Below, piece after piece: positions 1-12,451 of a stretch of DNA of 64,000 nt. Numbering within the stretch: the first letter of the stretch is position 1; every line of letters starts with the position of its first letter. The position numbers and the translations under genes are program-made. The stretch comes from Roridomyces roridus. Lineage: Eukaryota; Basidiomycota; Agaricomycetes; Agaricales; Mycenaceae. Under the pieces are notes generated by a model. The model saw nothing but the letters and a program-made list of their open reading frames with translations. It made no database searches and was not told where the DNA came from. The DNA lies in the NCBI GenBank assembly GCA_029378245.1, contig JARKIF010000075.1:1-64000 (forward strand), written 5' to 3'.

Positions 1-254
1 TCTTCGGTTCAGCTTCTTCGTCGTCATGAAGTAAGCCAATTCTTGTGGTCCGTCCAAATCCGAACGTTTTGTTGCTGCCTTGAAGGAAATGCTCCACTCG
101 TACAAACCTCGCATAATCGCCAACATTTCCTTGTCGTGGATGTCGTAATTCGTTCGTGTCGTTAAGAGATTTGGACAAGAAACCCGATCGGGACCCAGAC
201 CCCGTTCTGGAGTTGAGAAAGCACAGCCCCGGTCGCGAATCCGAGGAGTCGGCT
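1..254 (-). pseudogene. Ty3/Gypsy RNase H fragment (edge of window)
   Basis: Read on the minus strand this stretch encodes FATGAVLSQ, then GFLSKSLN, then NYDIHDKEMLAIMRGLYEW, which are landmarks of the RNase H domain of Ty3/Gypsy polyproteins. The pieces sit in different frames: the DSSDF-ATGA junction lacks one base and a second slip follows FLSKSLN, so it is decayed. It runs off the left edge of the window. It is the downstream part of the same pol whose protease and reverse transcriptase lie at 3512-5383. The fold-back element between them does not simply split the gene: the usual connection of roughly 70 residues between the RT thumb (NFYRRFIAGFG) and RNase H is missing. Confidence 0.8.
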
Positions 255-1532
255 AGCTGGTATAGTAAAACTTTTGCAAAGAACATGTTATGGATCTCCG
301 TAGGCTTGCAAAAGTTCAGGTTTAATTCTTATCTATGAAGAGACTGCCAGAACTAGTTGACGGCTGGCACGGCACATCCGGCACACCGGCACAGGCTATA
401 TATGCTATTAAAAATTGATTTTCATCCCCGGCCTTCTCGAGGAATCCCCTATGGGAAGAGAACATTGATGGCTTCTTCAGATGTGATAAACAATCCTGAA
501 AGAGTAACCGGCACATTTGGACCAGCGGCATGCATCAAAAAAGATGGGGGATCAAAAAAATCAAAGTTGTAGAGCCGCTCGAGAGCTACAGGAGTTGCTA
601 ACATTGTTTTACATCAAACTGATTGGCTGGCCCGCAAAATGCAAAATACTTTTTCAGAGGCAAGTCTTTGGAAACCAACCCCAGGTTTTGAAAGCTGAGT
701 GTGTCCCAAGGCTTCATACCAAAGGAACCATTATGTTTTCTAACCTCAGAGTGGTATCATCAACTCTGAATTCAAAAAGTGTTTGACATTTCGGATGCTA
801 TTCCCGATTGGGCCACTACGCTTTCCTCCCAAAAAGGCAATTTTCACCTTTTGCACTCCCATTGGATCTGCCTCTGGGATCCTTAACAAACTTTACTGAC
901 AACAATTCTTCTTTCAATCCTTCCACATGTTTTGGCAACAAGTGTGTTATCACTTTGTGTATATACCAGTTGTAAGAGTGGAAATGGTCTGTGCATTTTT
1001 GCACCTTTGATATCATTTCCATGTAGTTTCATGCTTTTGTGATCTGTGAGCTTAGCATGTTCATGTACCACTTAGGATGCTAGATCTCAAATATCAGTCC
1101 AGATCTGAGCCATGGGAGAGTGTTATAAGTGAATGAGATAAAAGGTAGATTTAGGTGCAGCTATTGATATTGGCAGTTGATAACCTGATCCTTAGCACCC
1201 CAAGACTTCAATGAGTATTATCAATGACTTTTGAAGTCCCTTACCATAAGGTGCACAATAGGCCAGGTGAAAGTGGGAAAAGTCATCAAATCCCATTTTC
1301 ACTGTATTGCTCATGCTCTTGATTTTTCCTCTGTGGTTGAAGTACATGGGACAAGTACCCTAGAGTATAGGAGGCCAGCACAACCAAGATCAGCTGAATA
1401 CCTGCACAGAAAGTAAAGTTATATGCATAGAGATTTTGTGATCATTTTGGATCATTCTGTTGATAGAAGACAAGGGAGTGGAATCTGGGATATTTGAAGT
1501 CACCAATGAGGAAAGGGAGCTCAGGGGGTCCA
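255..1532 (+). repeat. Left arm of fold-back element
   Basis: Inverted copy of 2225-3511. Identity ends at the bases GGGGGTCCAG near 1532. The only differences noted are scattered single bases near the outer end, for example around 300-340 and 440, which suggests recent origin or gene conversion between arms. Confidence 0.85.
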
Positions 1533-2224
1533 GTACCCCCATCCCATTTTGTTGCCTTTATACCTTTAGCACCATTCCCTCAATTCTTTTGAATCTTCAT
1601 GGAACTATTGCAGCACTCCCTCCCATGCACTCCATGTATTTACAACCCCCATTTACACCCACTGAGAGGCACAATTGCTGTATGATTGAAAACACTGATT
1701 TCCTGGTGCTGAATGATTCTGGTGCCCAGATGTGTGATCTGTAGCCTGTAAGTCTGATCCTGGATCATATTAACTCTAATCTGAAGAAGGTTCAACCAAG
1801 GCCCTTGATTCCAGAGAGATTTCAACTCAATTCTTCAAATGTAAGTGTGCACCAGTTCTCAATACCTGTGGCTAATGCATTGGTTCCAACACCACAGTGA
1901 ACATTTCCCTTGCCAGTAGACCCCATTAGAGCAAAGAAACTGGCCAGAACATGAGGAGAAACCTGAGTTATGAGTGTGATCATTTTGAGCTGATCCCCCT
2001 TGTTGTGCACCTACAGGGCCATGTACATGTATTGGGAGTCTAAAAACTAGATGGAACATCTTAGAATTGCTCCACCCATCCATATTTGCAAGAGCATTTG
2101 CAAGATTCCACTGGTTGTGTTTGGGTCTGGCAGGATTGTAGGGTAAGAATTCGGTCAAATGTCCAGTAGAGCTCTTGAACAGAACTCCATGGATTCTCCA
2201 CCAACCTTCACGATCAAGGACACT
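1533..2224. other. Central loop of fold-back element
   Basis: Unique spacer between the two inverted arms. Short open frames exist, but none shows a recognisable domain or codon pattern. Confidence 0.6.
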
Positions 2225-3511
2225 TTCTGGACCCCCTGAGCTCCCTTTCCTCATTGGTGACTTCAAATATCCCAGATTCCACTCCCTTTGTCTTCTATCA
2301 ACAGAATGATCCAAAATGATCACAAAATCTCTATGCATATAACTTTACTTTCTGTGCAGGTATTCAGCTGATCTTGGTTGTGCTGGCCTCCTATACTCTA
2401 GGGTACTTGTCCCATGTACTTCAACCACAGAGGAAAAATCAAGAGCATGAGCAATACAGTGAAAATGGGATTTGATGACTTTTCCCACTTTCACCTGGCC
2501 TATTGTGCACCTTATGGTAAGGGACTTCAAAAGTCATTGATAATACTCATTGAAGTCTTGGGGTGCTAAGGATCAGGTTATCAACTGCCAATATCAATAG
2601 CTGCACCTAAATCTACCTTTTATCTCATTCACTTATAACACTCTCCCATGGCTCAGATCTGGACTGATATTTGAGATCTAGCATCCTAAGTGGTACATGA
2701 ACATGCTAAGCTCACAGATCACAAAAGCATGAAACTACATGGAAATGATATCAAAGGTGCAAAAATGCACAGACCATTTCCACTCTTACAACTGGTATAT
2801 ACACAAAGTGATAACACACTTGTTGCCAAAACATGTGGAAGGATTGAAAGAAGAATTGTTGTCAGTAAAGTTTGTTAAGGATCCCAGAGGCAGATCCAAT
2901 GGGAGTGCAAAAGGTGAAAATTGCCTTTTTGGGAGGAAAGCGTAGTGGCCCAATCGGGAATAGCATCCGAAATGTCAAACACTTTTTGAATTCAGAGTTG
3001 ATGATACCACTCTGAGGTTAGAAAACATAATGGTTCCTTTGGTATGAAGCCTTGGGACACACTCAGCTTTCAAAACCTGGGGTTGGTTTCCAAAGACTTG
3101 CCTCTGAAAAAGTATTTTGCATTTTGCGGGCCAGCCAATCAGTTTGATGTAAAACAATGTTAGCAACTCCTGTAGCTCTCGAGCGGCTCTACAACTTTGA
3201 TTTTTTTGATCCCCCATCTTTTTTGATGCATGCCGCTGGTCCAAATGTGCCGGTTACTCTTTCAGGATTGTTATCACATCTGGAAGAAGCCATCAATGTT
3301 CTCTTCCCATAGGGGATTCTCCGAGAAGGCCGGAGGATGAAAATCAATTTTTAATAGCATATATAGCCTGTGCCGGTGTGCCGGATGTGCCGTGCCAGCC
3401 GGTCAACTAGTTCTGGCAGTCTCTTCCATAGATAAGAATTAACCTGAACTTTTGCAAAGCCTACGGATGATCCATAACATGTTTCTTTGCAAAAGTTTTA
3501 CTATACCAGCT
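2225..3511 (-). repeat. Right arm of fold-back element
   Basis: Reverse complement of 255-1532. Ends in CTATACCAGCT directly against the Gypsy RT sequence. Confidence 0.85.
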
Positions 3512-5383
3512 GATCCCGAACCCCGCAATAAACCGACGGTAGAAGTTGAGGAATCCAAGGAAGCTCTGCACCTCCTTGACCGTCTTGGGTTCTGCCCACT
3601 CCCGCACCCCCGCAACCTTTACGGGGTCCATCCGAATCTTCCCATCACCGATGATTACACCGAGGTATTCGACCTCGCGCTTCTCGAACTCACACTTCTC
3701 GGGTTTCAAGTACAAGTCGTTCTCCTGCAGGATTTGCAGCACCTCGCGCACCGTTCTCTGGTGCTCCTCCTTGTTGGAGGAATAAATCAAAATATCGTCC
3801 AAGTAGACAATAACCCGACCCTCCGCGATCTGTCGGGCAAAGATATCGTTCATCATGCACTGGAAGGTCGCCGGCGAGTTCGTCAACCCGAAAAACATCA
3901 CCAAGGGCTCGAACAACCCCCGATTAGTGATGAACGCTGCCTTCTCCTCGTCCCCCTCCTTTATCCGGATATTGTTGTAACCCCATCGCACGTCCAGCTT
4001 CATGAACCACGTCGCGTTCCGAAGGTTATGCATTATCTCGGAAATCAGCGGTATCGGGTACCGGTTCTTGATCGTGATTGCGTTCAACCTTCGATAGTCT
4101 TGTACCGGTCGGAGCTTTCCGTCTTTCTTTTTTACGAAAAAGAAAGGAGATGCAAACGGGGACTTCGAGGGACGTATACGTCCTGTCTTCAGGTGTTCTG
4201 CAATGAACTCGTCCAACTCCTTCTGTTCCGGGATCGATAGGGGAATAACCCGACCCCGGGCGGGTTCCGCCCCGTCCTTCAGTTCGATAGCGTGGTCCCA
4301 GCGCTTCCGTTCCGGTAGTTTGTCGAAGTCCTTCTTGTCAAAGACACTGCGAAATTCGTCCAGGTAATGAGCCGGCACAATATCCTCCATTGCCTGGTCG
4401 CCTTTCGCGTTGTGGGCCGCCGCTGCCAATTTCGTCGCAACCGAGCCCATAGCTCGGATATGTTCCGCATGCTGGGCGTCCTCTTCTTCGTAGATTCGGG
4501 TGACGAATACCCGATCGTCAGGTTCCAACCCATCTTCGTCTTCGGCCTCCCATTGCTTCCAGAGGCGCTCGGTGCGGCATGCGGGCGGGCAACGGGTAAA
4601 GGACAATTTTCCGTTACTCCAGTCGATCTCGGGGTTGTGTCGTTTCAGCCACTTGTACCCCAGAATGACATCCGTCTTCCCGGTGTTGGTCAAGGCGAAG
4701 GTCATCACTTCCTCATGATCCTCCACCGTTGTGCGCATTCTGACCACTTGTCGAATCTTGCCCCCCGCGTTGGGGGTGTTATCCGCGTTGTAGACCGGTA
4801 CCGGCATCGGAAGGTCCTCCACGTCGAGCCCATGCCTCTCAGCAAATGCCTGATTCATGAAGCCCTCCGCCGTAGCCCCGGTGTCCAACAGCCCTACCAC
4901 CGTATACCCCCGGAGGCTGGCCAAGTCCTGCACCACCATAGGGACCATCACCGAAACCCCGCCCATGGCGCGAATAAAGGAGGGCGGGTTCTGCAGCTCT
5001 TCAATCGCTGTAAGAGCATCGGGTAGATAGAGACGCAGTAGTTCCTCGACGTATTCTTCGGTAATTTCGGTGCGTCGGGTTTTGAACGTCCAATTCCGCA
5101 GCATCTCCACTGCGTGCGGCCGCTGCGCGTACATTCGGTCCAACAGTCGCTCGGCGCTGTTCGGTGGTAGCCCCTTCCACGACGCCTTTGGGGTAGGGGG
5201 TACGACTTTGACCTTCTTTCGGGGTATCGGCTTCTTACTCCTCCACTCGGGGACAGGAGCGTCGGTTTCTTGTTCGTTTGCCACGATTTGAGAATCTTTG
5301 TCGTTCAATAGAGTATGAAATTGATTAGTGAACGACTTGGGTACATGAGGTATCGAGGGAGACCGGGAGGACGTGGCTTTCAA
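3512..5383 (-). pseudogene. pol: Ty3/Gypsy pol: protease and reverse transcriptase, 3' truncated
   Basis: Long open frame with a retropepsin site (LLDTGATAEGF) and, about 70 residues on, VILGYKWLKRHNPEIDW. A Gypsy reverse transcriptase follows: KSPFASPFFFVKKKDGKLR, QDYRRLNAITIKNRYPIP, FGLTNSPATFQ and the catalytic YLDD box, ending in the thumb motif FLGFLNFYRRF. The frame is -1 relative to the upstream gag, overlapping at the gag stop, so expression would need a -1 frameshift, as is common in this order. Coding is open through protease and RT, but the protein is cut at FIAGFG by the fold-back element; RNase H survives only as a broken piece at 1-254. It is therefore an inactive copy, though one that was recently active judging by its open RT. 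Confidence 0.92.
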
Positions 5384-5888
5384 TCCCGGTCGTTGGAAAA
5401 ATCCTCTGGGGACTCTTCATCCGAGTCCTCTTTGGTGTCAGGTTCTTCCACCATGGCACGGAACTGCGCGGTAACGTGCGCATGGGTCGGGCAGTTACGG
5501 CGAATGTGTCCTTTGAGCCCGCATCCATAGCAGTGAACTTCGCTGCTAGGTTGGCGACGGCCCGTATTCGTGCGATCGATATCCATGGGGGCCGGGACGT
5601 TGCTCGCAGTCGTAGCGATGCTGGTACGTATGGTGGGGTTGCTGGTATTGCTTCCTGAAGCGTTCGTGTTCGTGTTCGTGCGCTGGGTGCCGAATCGGTT
5701 GAACCCTTCAAGTCGTTTCGGGTTCTGTATCGGGTTCCGTCCCCCGCCTCCGTACGACCCCGAGTTGGGGTTCCCAGCTTTCCCGAATCCCGCCTTATCT
5801 CCCGTCAGGAGAGTATTCTTCAGGACGCGGAACTGTCTCTTGAGTCCATCACACTTGATGGCTTCTTCTTTCCACCCTGCGTAGGTCA
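5380..5888 (-). pseudogene. gag: Ty3/Gypsy gag, C-terminal part
   Basis: This carries the nucleocapsid zinc knuckle CYGCGLKGHIRRNC (CX2CX4HX4C) preceded by a Gly/Asn/Thr-rich basic region (GGGGRNPIQNPKRLEGF). It ends in an acidic tail (EEPDTKEDSDEESPEDF) at a TGA just where pol opens in the -1 frame. The amino-terminal capsid part is absent: the frame is cut at about 5888 by the start of the second transposon, and no gag coding resumes beyond 8931. The element's 5' LTR is also not seen. Confidence 0.85.
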
Positions 5889-6402
5889 GCTGGTACAGTA
5901 CATCTTTTGCAAAAGACCATGCTATGTATAGTAGGGGTAATTTGCAAAGATCCTCACTAGTGAGCGTACAGCCACCGGGAGGTTAATTTGGTGAGTATGG
6001 CTCGGAAATCGCTCGGGAATCACTGCCCAGATATGATATATTTGATATATAGCATCAGACATCAAGTCCCATCAAAACCATGAAAAGAACATACCGGAAC
6101 AAATGTCGGCATGATAGCTGATGTGATGCATCAAAAACATAAGTTGTAGAGCGGCTTGAGGGCTACAGGGGCTGTCAAGATGTGTTTTAGCCAAAAAGGC
6201 TTGGTTGAGCTGTTAAATGCAAAATACTTTCCCAAACCAGAGTCTTTTCAATCAACTTGCTGGGTAGAGGGTCCAAAAGGCAGATTCACAGGATTTGATC
6301 ACACGCACTATGGACAGACGGTCATTTTTCATAATGACTGAACACTATATCCAAAGTGCTTGAGGCAGGCGGAGTTACCTGACAGGCCCTGGACAATCAT
6401 AC

Positions 6403-6497
6403 TTAATGGTTGCTTGGTCTATTGGTCTCTCTCGTTTGATCCATTTATATTATCCCTCTTTTTACTGGAGGTCACGGGTTCAATCCCTGCCCGTTAG
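6403..6497 (+). other. tRNA-like sequence inside the second element
   Basis: A 7-bp acceptor-like stem (TTAATGG with CCGTTAG, using two G-U pairs) encloses a D-arm-like TTGGTCTATTGGTC and a T-arm-like ACGGGTTCAATCCCTGC. A run of eight or more T follows, a typical Pol III stop. The middle is longer than a plain anticodon arm, so it is either intron-containing, decayed, or a tRNA-derived short repeat. No isotype is assigned. Confidence 0.35.
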
Positions 6498-8375
6498 TTT
6501 TTTTTCTTTAATATCCATTCACACTAGTGCCACGGCTCACTGCCTTGTCACAGATGGTGCTTAAGCCCGAGAATCCTGCCAGGAGTACTTTGTATTCAAA
6601 TTTTTCATGAATCTGACGGGCATTTCCAATTGTAGCCACTACGCTTTTGTCCCAAAAAGGAAATTTTCGACTTTCCTGCCTCCCTGGGCTTCCCGTGTGG
6701 TCTGGTGGCCGCATTTCTTTCCTGAGCCTTTTCATCCATTCCAATAGTATTTCCATGTGTACATTCAGGCTTTCAATGTCACTGTCATGGGCCTGGAATT
6801 GGGGAAACAGGCTGGTTTTGATAATTCCCCTGATATGACTTCCATTTTGACTTCCCAATGAGGTCCTGAGCTTTTAAATGGGGACCTACATTAGGAAGGA
6901 TGCTCCAAATCACACTTGGCAACCCAGTGAATGCCCTGAAGTTCAACTATGGAGGAATCAGTGAAAATGATCAACTGGCTAGCTACTCTGATAGATAGCA
7001 AGAACCCTGTGATCCTTTCTCTCTGCCAGATCCTGGGATATACCACTTTGCATTTTGAGTCACCAACAAGTAAAGGTCATCTAACAAACAGGGCTACTGT
7101 GTGATAATATCTGAAAAGCACTGTTACCCACACTACACAGGCTGCAGATTTTACCTGGGCATACTGATGATATAGGACACGTCCTGGACACTTGGATGAC
7201 CCTTCAGACCCTGAGATCACCAAATCATCTACTCAGGAACATCACTTTCAGGTGCACACATTTTTGGATCATCTCAAGAATTCTGAACCAAGGAGGCTCT
7301 CTAGAACAGATTGGAGACTGAAACTGGGGAGAGGGGACTCATAGCATCCTGAAAATGTCTTAATTCTCCAGATTTGGCCAAGGGATGACAAAGTTCTGTC
7401 CAAGGTGTGTTTCAACAATTGGACAGAATCTTCCTCTACCACTCGGACATTCCAGCACACATTCAGATGCAGACTGTCTAATTTCCATCCCCAATAGATA
7501 AACTGACAAGGAATATCATGTTCTAGCCAGGTTTCAGTCCTTGATCAGCCGTTGACAACCCCCCAGGGAAGGAACAAGTAGCATCAGTGCATAATGATGC
7601 TAGGTGTAACTGCTGCTACATTTGCTTAACTTGTTGATTTTTTTGCTGAGATAGCTCATAGAGACCTGGTGAAGGTATGGTGGCACCTCAGGTTGAGCAC
7701 ATCATCTGCCCGGAAGATGAAATACTGGAACCTTGTTTTTGACCAAGTTGTGTGCTAGTCTCTTTGGTAGGACATGACTTGATACAATTGATTGTCCATT
7801 TCAATTCATAATGTGTCTGAGCATGTCTGAAACTCTGAGATCAAAGGTGATACCTTCTCTATCAACCCTGGCCAGAAAATCACCACTTGGATTCATTCAC
7901 CCAGTATTACTCTCCAAAGGGCTCAATGCCTCATATAAAGCCTGAAAGCTCATTAGAACATGTACAAGAGTACCCAGCAGAGGGCCTTCAACTATTGAAG
8001 CAGGATAGCACATGCTATTCTAGGGGCAATAAATTGATGCCTGTTTCACTCCTACAGTCTTCTAGTCACCTTCTGGAGACCTAGACTGTGGTTCACAGGA
8101 TGTGAACTGTGTCAAAGAACAGCCCTTGTGTAAAATACATGCCAAAATGTATCAAGTTCTGCTCAAATACATCAGAACTGCCAAAACTTCCTTTTTTGGA
8201 TGAAAGCGTTGTGGCTTGGGGTTGGCAGCTGTCAATCAGAGGTTGGACTTCAACCCATTCCCTGAAGTTTTACCAACTGGCCAACCTTGGAAACATGGGA
8301 TTACATTTGACAAGGTATTCAATGGTCAAAATGTGATAGAAAGGCAACAAGTAATGAGGGCAGAAAAAAATGGAA

Positions 8376-8449
8376 CAGCTAGGGTTTGAACCCAGAGCAA
8401 AAGCTTCAATAAAGGAGTGGCAGACTTACTACTAGACTAAACAACCCGT
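8376..8449 (-). other. Degenerate tRNA-like sequence (Gly-like)
   Basis: On the minus strand a D-arm-like TTTAGTCTAGTAGTAAG, an anticodon-region TCTGCCACTCC resembling tRNA-Gly(GCC), and a T-arm CTGGGTTCAAACCCTAG follow in the right order. The acceptor strands do not pair, so it is a pseudogene or tRNA-derived fragment. Confidence 0.3.
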
Positions 8450-8931
8450 TGGTTGTATGGGAGTGCCATTCATGTCACCCCGCTACTTCTTCTGTCTGGG
8501 CGTAGAATTCAGACAGCTTTTGATGCAAACTTTGGAACAGTATTTGGGATCTCACAGGACAACCACACATTTTTTGGCACAACTTTGTTGGAAGGACCTG
8601 TAGCCTGAAATGAGGGCTACAACTTTGATCTAAGATCATTTCCTGATGGCCGGTTTGATGCAGGGGCCCTTTCTGAGCAAAGTGATCAAAAAACCGATCT
8701 GTAATGATGGCCCGCATGCCACCATTGATGCCATCACCTCTATCCACAGCCGTGTATATTGTTGATCTGGGTAGCATGATAAATGATGAATTGGGTGATC
8801 CAAATGGCGGCCATGCCAGAGATATCGGATTTAAGACCTTATTGAGATAGATAATATTTAGTGGGAATCTTTGCAAAACACCCCTACTATAGTTAGCCAG
8901 TATTTTGCAAAAGGTCTACTGTATGTAGTGC

Positions 8932-11890
8932 GAATTGAGTGGAAGGGAGACTCAAAATAAAGTGAACATTCAGTTAGTGTCCATCGGCAATATCGGCCGG
9001 AGACGTGTGACAGCGTTACACATGCCTCTCTCCACACGACCACCACGACGACACTCACTCACTCGCCTGTCCCTTCACCTCAAGCTGTTGTAGTCCGACT
9101 TGGATACGGTCCAGGTCTCCATATCTGGAGTTTCCCGACTTTTGGCTGGAATTCGAGCGCAGGAGGGGCGGATGCAGTTTTCGATGGAACGAATCAAAGG
9201 TGCGTCTGCTGGCACCGTCCTCCTCTCACTTGAAACTCGTGCATCCACAGATATCCTTTCTACACTCCCTAGAGCGTGTCTGTGTTGCTCTCATGGCGTC
9301 TAGTTCTACCATCCGTCCGCTGGATATATGCGCTGTGAGCCCATCCAGTGCTTTCAATCACCCACCTTCGGTCACACCCCCTCCTACGCCTACGCCCCTC
9401 CTGGTTTATCCCTATACGTTCGCCGTCTTTCCAGAGCTATCTATCAACCCCAACGGCACAGCTACATGCCATACGGTCGACCAGTGCGGGTCGCATTCCT
9501 CGTTCCTCCCTCCCTCCCATTCGGCATCCCATCTCGCGCGTCGACCGGCCCTGACTCGTTTCACTGCGTTCCGCGCCACTCATGGGCGGCAATGAACGGG
9601 AGGGCATTTTCCACCGAATTGCTCTGCACTCTCCACGAGCGCCTGCCGCTCTGCATGAATCATCCTTGACTCATCGGCCACCTGAATCTCGACGTCGTGC
9701 CGCCCTCGCCCTGGCCCCTCTCCAGCTGAGGAGATTCAATGCCGAGCGGAGCTCGTTTCAATCCAGGATGTGACCACCTCGGATGGCATCCAGGCGTGCT
9801 CGCGCGGGGCAGCGTACCGGTGAGCATGCCGCTACATTTTGGCCTGCATTTGGGCTTAGCTGGGCGTCGATGGACCGGGACTACGAGGGGCCTTCCCGTG
9901 CTGTTTCCGCCACGTCGTGCAGGGCATGTCCCGCGACTGGGGAGTGTAGGCGCCGTGCTGGGATGGGACTCTGATCTGTGGCTCTTATTGGACGGCCCGT
10001 TGGCGCAATTGCCGTATCCTTTAGAGCCCGGGGAACGCCTGTTGTAGTGCAGAAGCTCCATTTTTTTCGTAATTTATCGGATTTTATTTTTTCTCCAATC
10101 GTGGTCACTGTTGATGGCGACGTCGACTGGTGTTTCGACGCTGTTGCCGAAAGGGGAAATTTTACATAAGCATTACCACCTCGCTGCTCATCGTCGACCG
10201 TGGTGTACACAGGTTCTTAGCCGCTGTGGGCAGAACCCACGTGGGTATTCGTTACACGTGAACCAATGCTAGCCGACAGGCAGGCTGATACATCAGAAGG
10301 GATCTGTAACTAGGGGTCGCTCATATTCCACGGCTCTTCGACCATTACAAGCGACTGATATATCACGCGCCCAGCATAAGGTGGTTCGGCGGGGTTCAGA
10401 ACCGGACCACGGCATCACTACGCCAAACACAGCCAGTGTCGTGGGGTGAGAGCTCCATTTGAATTCGAGAGTTGGCTGGAAGTTTGGCAGACAAGGGCGC
10501 GGCCATAAGGCAAGGGGTGTCCGCCGGGAGATGCCGAGACACAGCCTCATAGGTAGGGTAGGGTCCGGGACCCCTTAATTCAGTTTCCCAACTTGTGTTC
10601 AAAACCTTTCAAAAATGCTTTTGGGAGACTCTGGACATTTTTTTCGTTTTTTGATGGGAACATTGATGCCAACACTGAGTTCTCAGGGTTGACTGAGCAG
10701 TCGTGGAACAGGCAGAGAGAGAGACTGGAAAGTGGAATATGATGCTCCTTCACCGGCTGCACAGAAATTGAGTGAGATTTTGATCCGAAGGTCACGTTTC
10801 TCGCCCATCAGTCACGTGAATTTCCTTATGGGGCTCAGCTAATAGGGTAGGGAGGGGGTCGGAGGGTCTTAGTTCACTTTTCCGACCCTGTGTATAATTT
10901 TTTAACGGTGCCTACCCCTTGCCATAAGGAGCGGTTCTTGTAGTCTCCGTAAGTGTGGCTACCGCTGTTCTGGCACAGGGATCGGGTTCTCCGTGATGTT
11001 GGCAGTCCTGGGTGTATGGGATCGGCAATGGGAAGGTGAATTGGCCGTGGTAGGGCACGGAAGTCGTGTAGTGAGGCTATGACCATAGGGCTGTGGGCCA
11101 TAGCTGAGTGGAACTCGATTCAGAGTCGAATAACACTCACCTGAATGAGATGCTTCACCAGAGCATCGGATATTCCATCTGTGCAGGTACCAAGAGCCGG
11201 ATCGAAGGCAGGAGACAACCAGTAGGACAAGAAGACAAGCCCGGGCCGGCACTGTCGTGCTCACGCGATGGCGCCAGTCGTTGGAATTGAGGGTGAGGGA
11301 GAGGGCAGCCTGAGATTGATGCATCGGCCGACAGCGGAGAACGGTCTGGAATGGTCCGATATAAAGATCTTGATTTTCATTCGCTGGGGCTTAACTCGTA
11401 ATGGCAGTTGGCCCCATCGAGTTAATCTTGGTATTTACGGATCAGCGCCCAAAGCGAATTTCTTGATATCTTCGAATTTCGAATTTCTAGAGGTGCGCTG
11501 AGTCAAAGATTGCGGCGGGAAACATGCTACGAAATTCATAGATGGTATGGACAATCTCTCCCCCTTTTCTCCCCTTCCCTCTTTCTTTCCTCTTGATAAA
11601 CTTGATATTTTTCCTGCCGGCAACAGACATAAGCCATGAGCCAGTTGAAACTGCGGTGGACGGTTAGCAGATTGGCGCCCTTAGTGCTTCGGAATCTATG
11701 CTTCGGAATCTATCGACCAGTGCTGTTTTTTTTGCTGGTCAGAGACTGTCCCTTTGCTCACGCCTCGACCATCAGAAGCTATTATAATGCAGCTGTGCTC
11801 CGAGTCCAGAGTCCAGAATTCGAAGAACGGCAGGCCTACAGAAAGCTATGAATCCACTAATTAGAGCCATTCTTGGTCTATACATTTCAA
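8932..11890. other. Intergenic, no convincing gene
   Basis: About 3 kb with overlapping short open frames on both strands, including several Pro/Ser/His-rich ones at 9200-9670, but no domain, no consistent exon structure and no Kozak-like start that leads anywhere. Two loosely similar stretches around 10555-10610 and 10855-10910 (both with TAGGGTAGGG followed by a TT(C/A)ACTTT/CAGTTT-like tract) may be remnants of one repeat. Confidence 0.5.
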
Positions 11891-11892
11891 AG

Positions 11893-12451
11893 TAGATTCT
11901 CGTCCCTACCAAGCTCGAGAAGAAAGCGCGCGTTGAACAGGCGGCCTCGGTCGAGTTTGCCAATTGGCATCCCGACGTGAGGAAAGTATTGGTTGAAAAA
12001 GTGGGAAAGACGTGAGTCTGGTGTGTGTGGATCTCAACTCAAATTTTATGAAACATCTCAGAATGCGCGGGGAAGCCGTAGATGAGGAGGCGCTGGCGAA
12101 GTACACGGAGGACTTGACAGAGACACTCAAAGTGTATGATATTATTCTGGGTCAACAGAAATACGTCTCAGGTGATGTACAGTCGCCCATTTGTTTTCCG
12201 TCTTGTGTGGTTATTCACTTCAACGCAGGAATTCATGCTCGCGGATATCTTTCATTTGATGTGTATGCCTCTCTTGGTCGCCAACGGAATCGACACGGTG
12301 AAAGCTGCGGGCCCAAATGCTGCGAGGTAAGTTGCCGTTGGCTTTGACTGTCAGCAGAGTTCTGACTGTTCATAGATGGTGGCAGGAGTTGACCACGAGG
12401 CCGACGTGGGTCAAACTTCAGGCGGAGGGTGTGCAAAGCACGGGCATTTGA
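11893..12451 (+). pseudogene. Glutathione S-transferase remnant (C-terminal domain)
   Basis: The exons encode LEKKARVEQAASVEFANWH, then MRGEAVDEEALAKYTEDL with VYDIILGQQKYVSGD, then EFMLADIFHLMCMPLLVANG, and a last exon WWQELTTRPTWVKLQAEG ending at TGA. This is the all-helical C-terminal domain of a fungal cytosolic GST (phi/theta-like). Introns have GT-AG ends. The N-terminal thioredoxin-like half, which binds glutathione, is missing: upstream of 11893 the DNA is unrelated. It is therefore not expected to be an enzyme. A longer copy lies at 62648-63464 on the other strand. Confidence 0.8.

Larger units (their letters stand above)
255..3511. mobile_element. Fold-back element with ~1.28 kb inverted arms
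   Basis: The element opens with AGCTGGTATAGTAAAAC and closes with the reverse complement of it. Bases 255-1532 reappear almost unchanged as the reverse complement of 2225-3511, leaving a unique centre of about 690 bp. The short reading frames on its two halves are mirror copies of each other. No transposase domain is visible, so it is non-autonomous. It sits inside Gypsy pol, but no clear target-site duplication flanks it because about 70 codons of pol are missing at the junction. A related element lies at 5889-8931. MULE-type or other long-TIR elements are possible parents; the family cannot be named from sequence alone. Confidence 0.85.
5889..8931. mobile_element. Second long-TIR element, related to the first
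   Basis: Left end CTGGTACAGTACATCTTTTG and right end, read on the other strand, CTACATACAGTAGACCTTTTG match over about 75 bp, including the shared block ATAGTAGGGG(T)...TTTGCAAAGAT. Inside, each half has sequence like the first element: GTTGTAGAGCGGCTTGAGGGCTACAGG near 6145 and its mirror near 8600-8640, and CCACTACGCTTTTGTCCCAAAAAGG near 6640 with a mirror near 8190. The arms are far more diverged than those of the first element, so this is an older copy of the same superfamily. It encodes no recognisable transposase. It interrupts the Gypsy gag, and gag is not continued on the far side. Confidence 0.7.

Noticed and set aside
3452..4240. 262-codon frame on the plus strand
   Set aside because: Antisense shadow of the Gypsy reverse transcriptase, whose motifs are unmistakable on the minus strand.
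9200..10061. Several overlapping frames of 100-133 codons
   Set aside because: They overlap on both strands, are Pro/Ser/Arg-rich and show no domain or exon structure.
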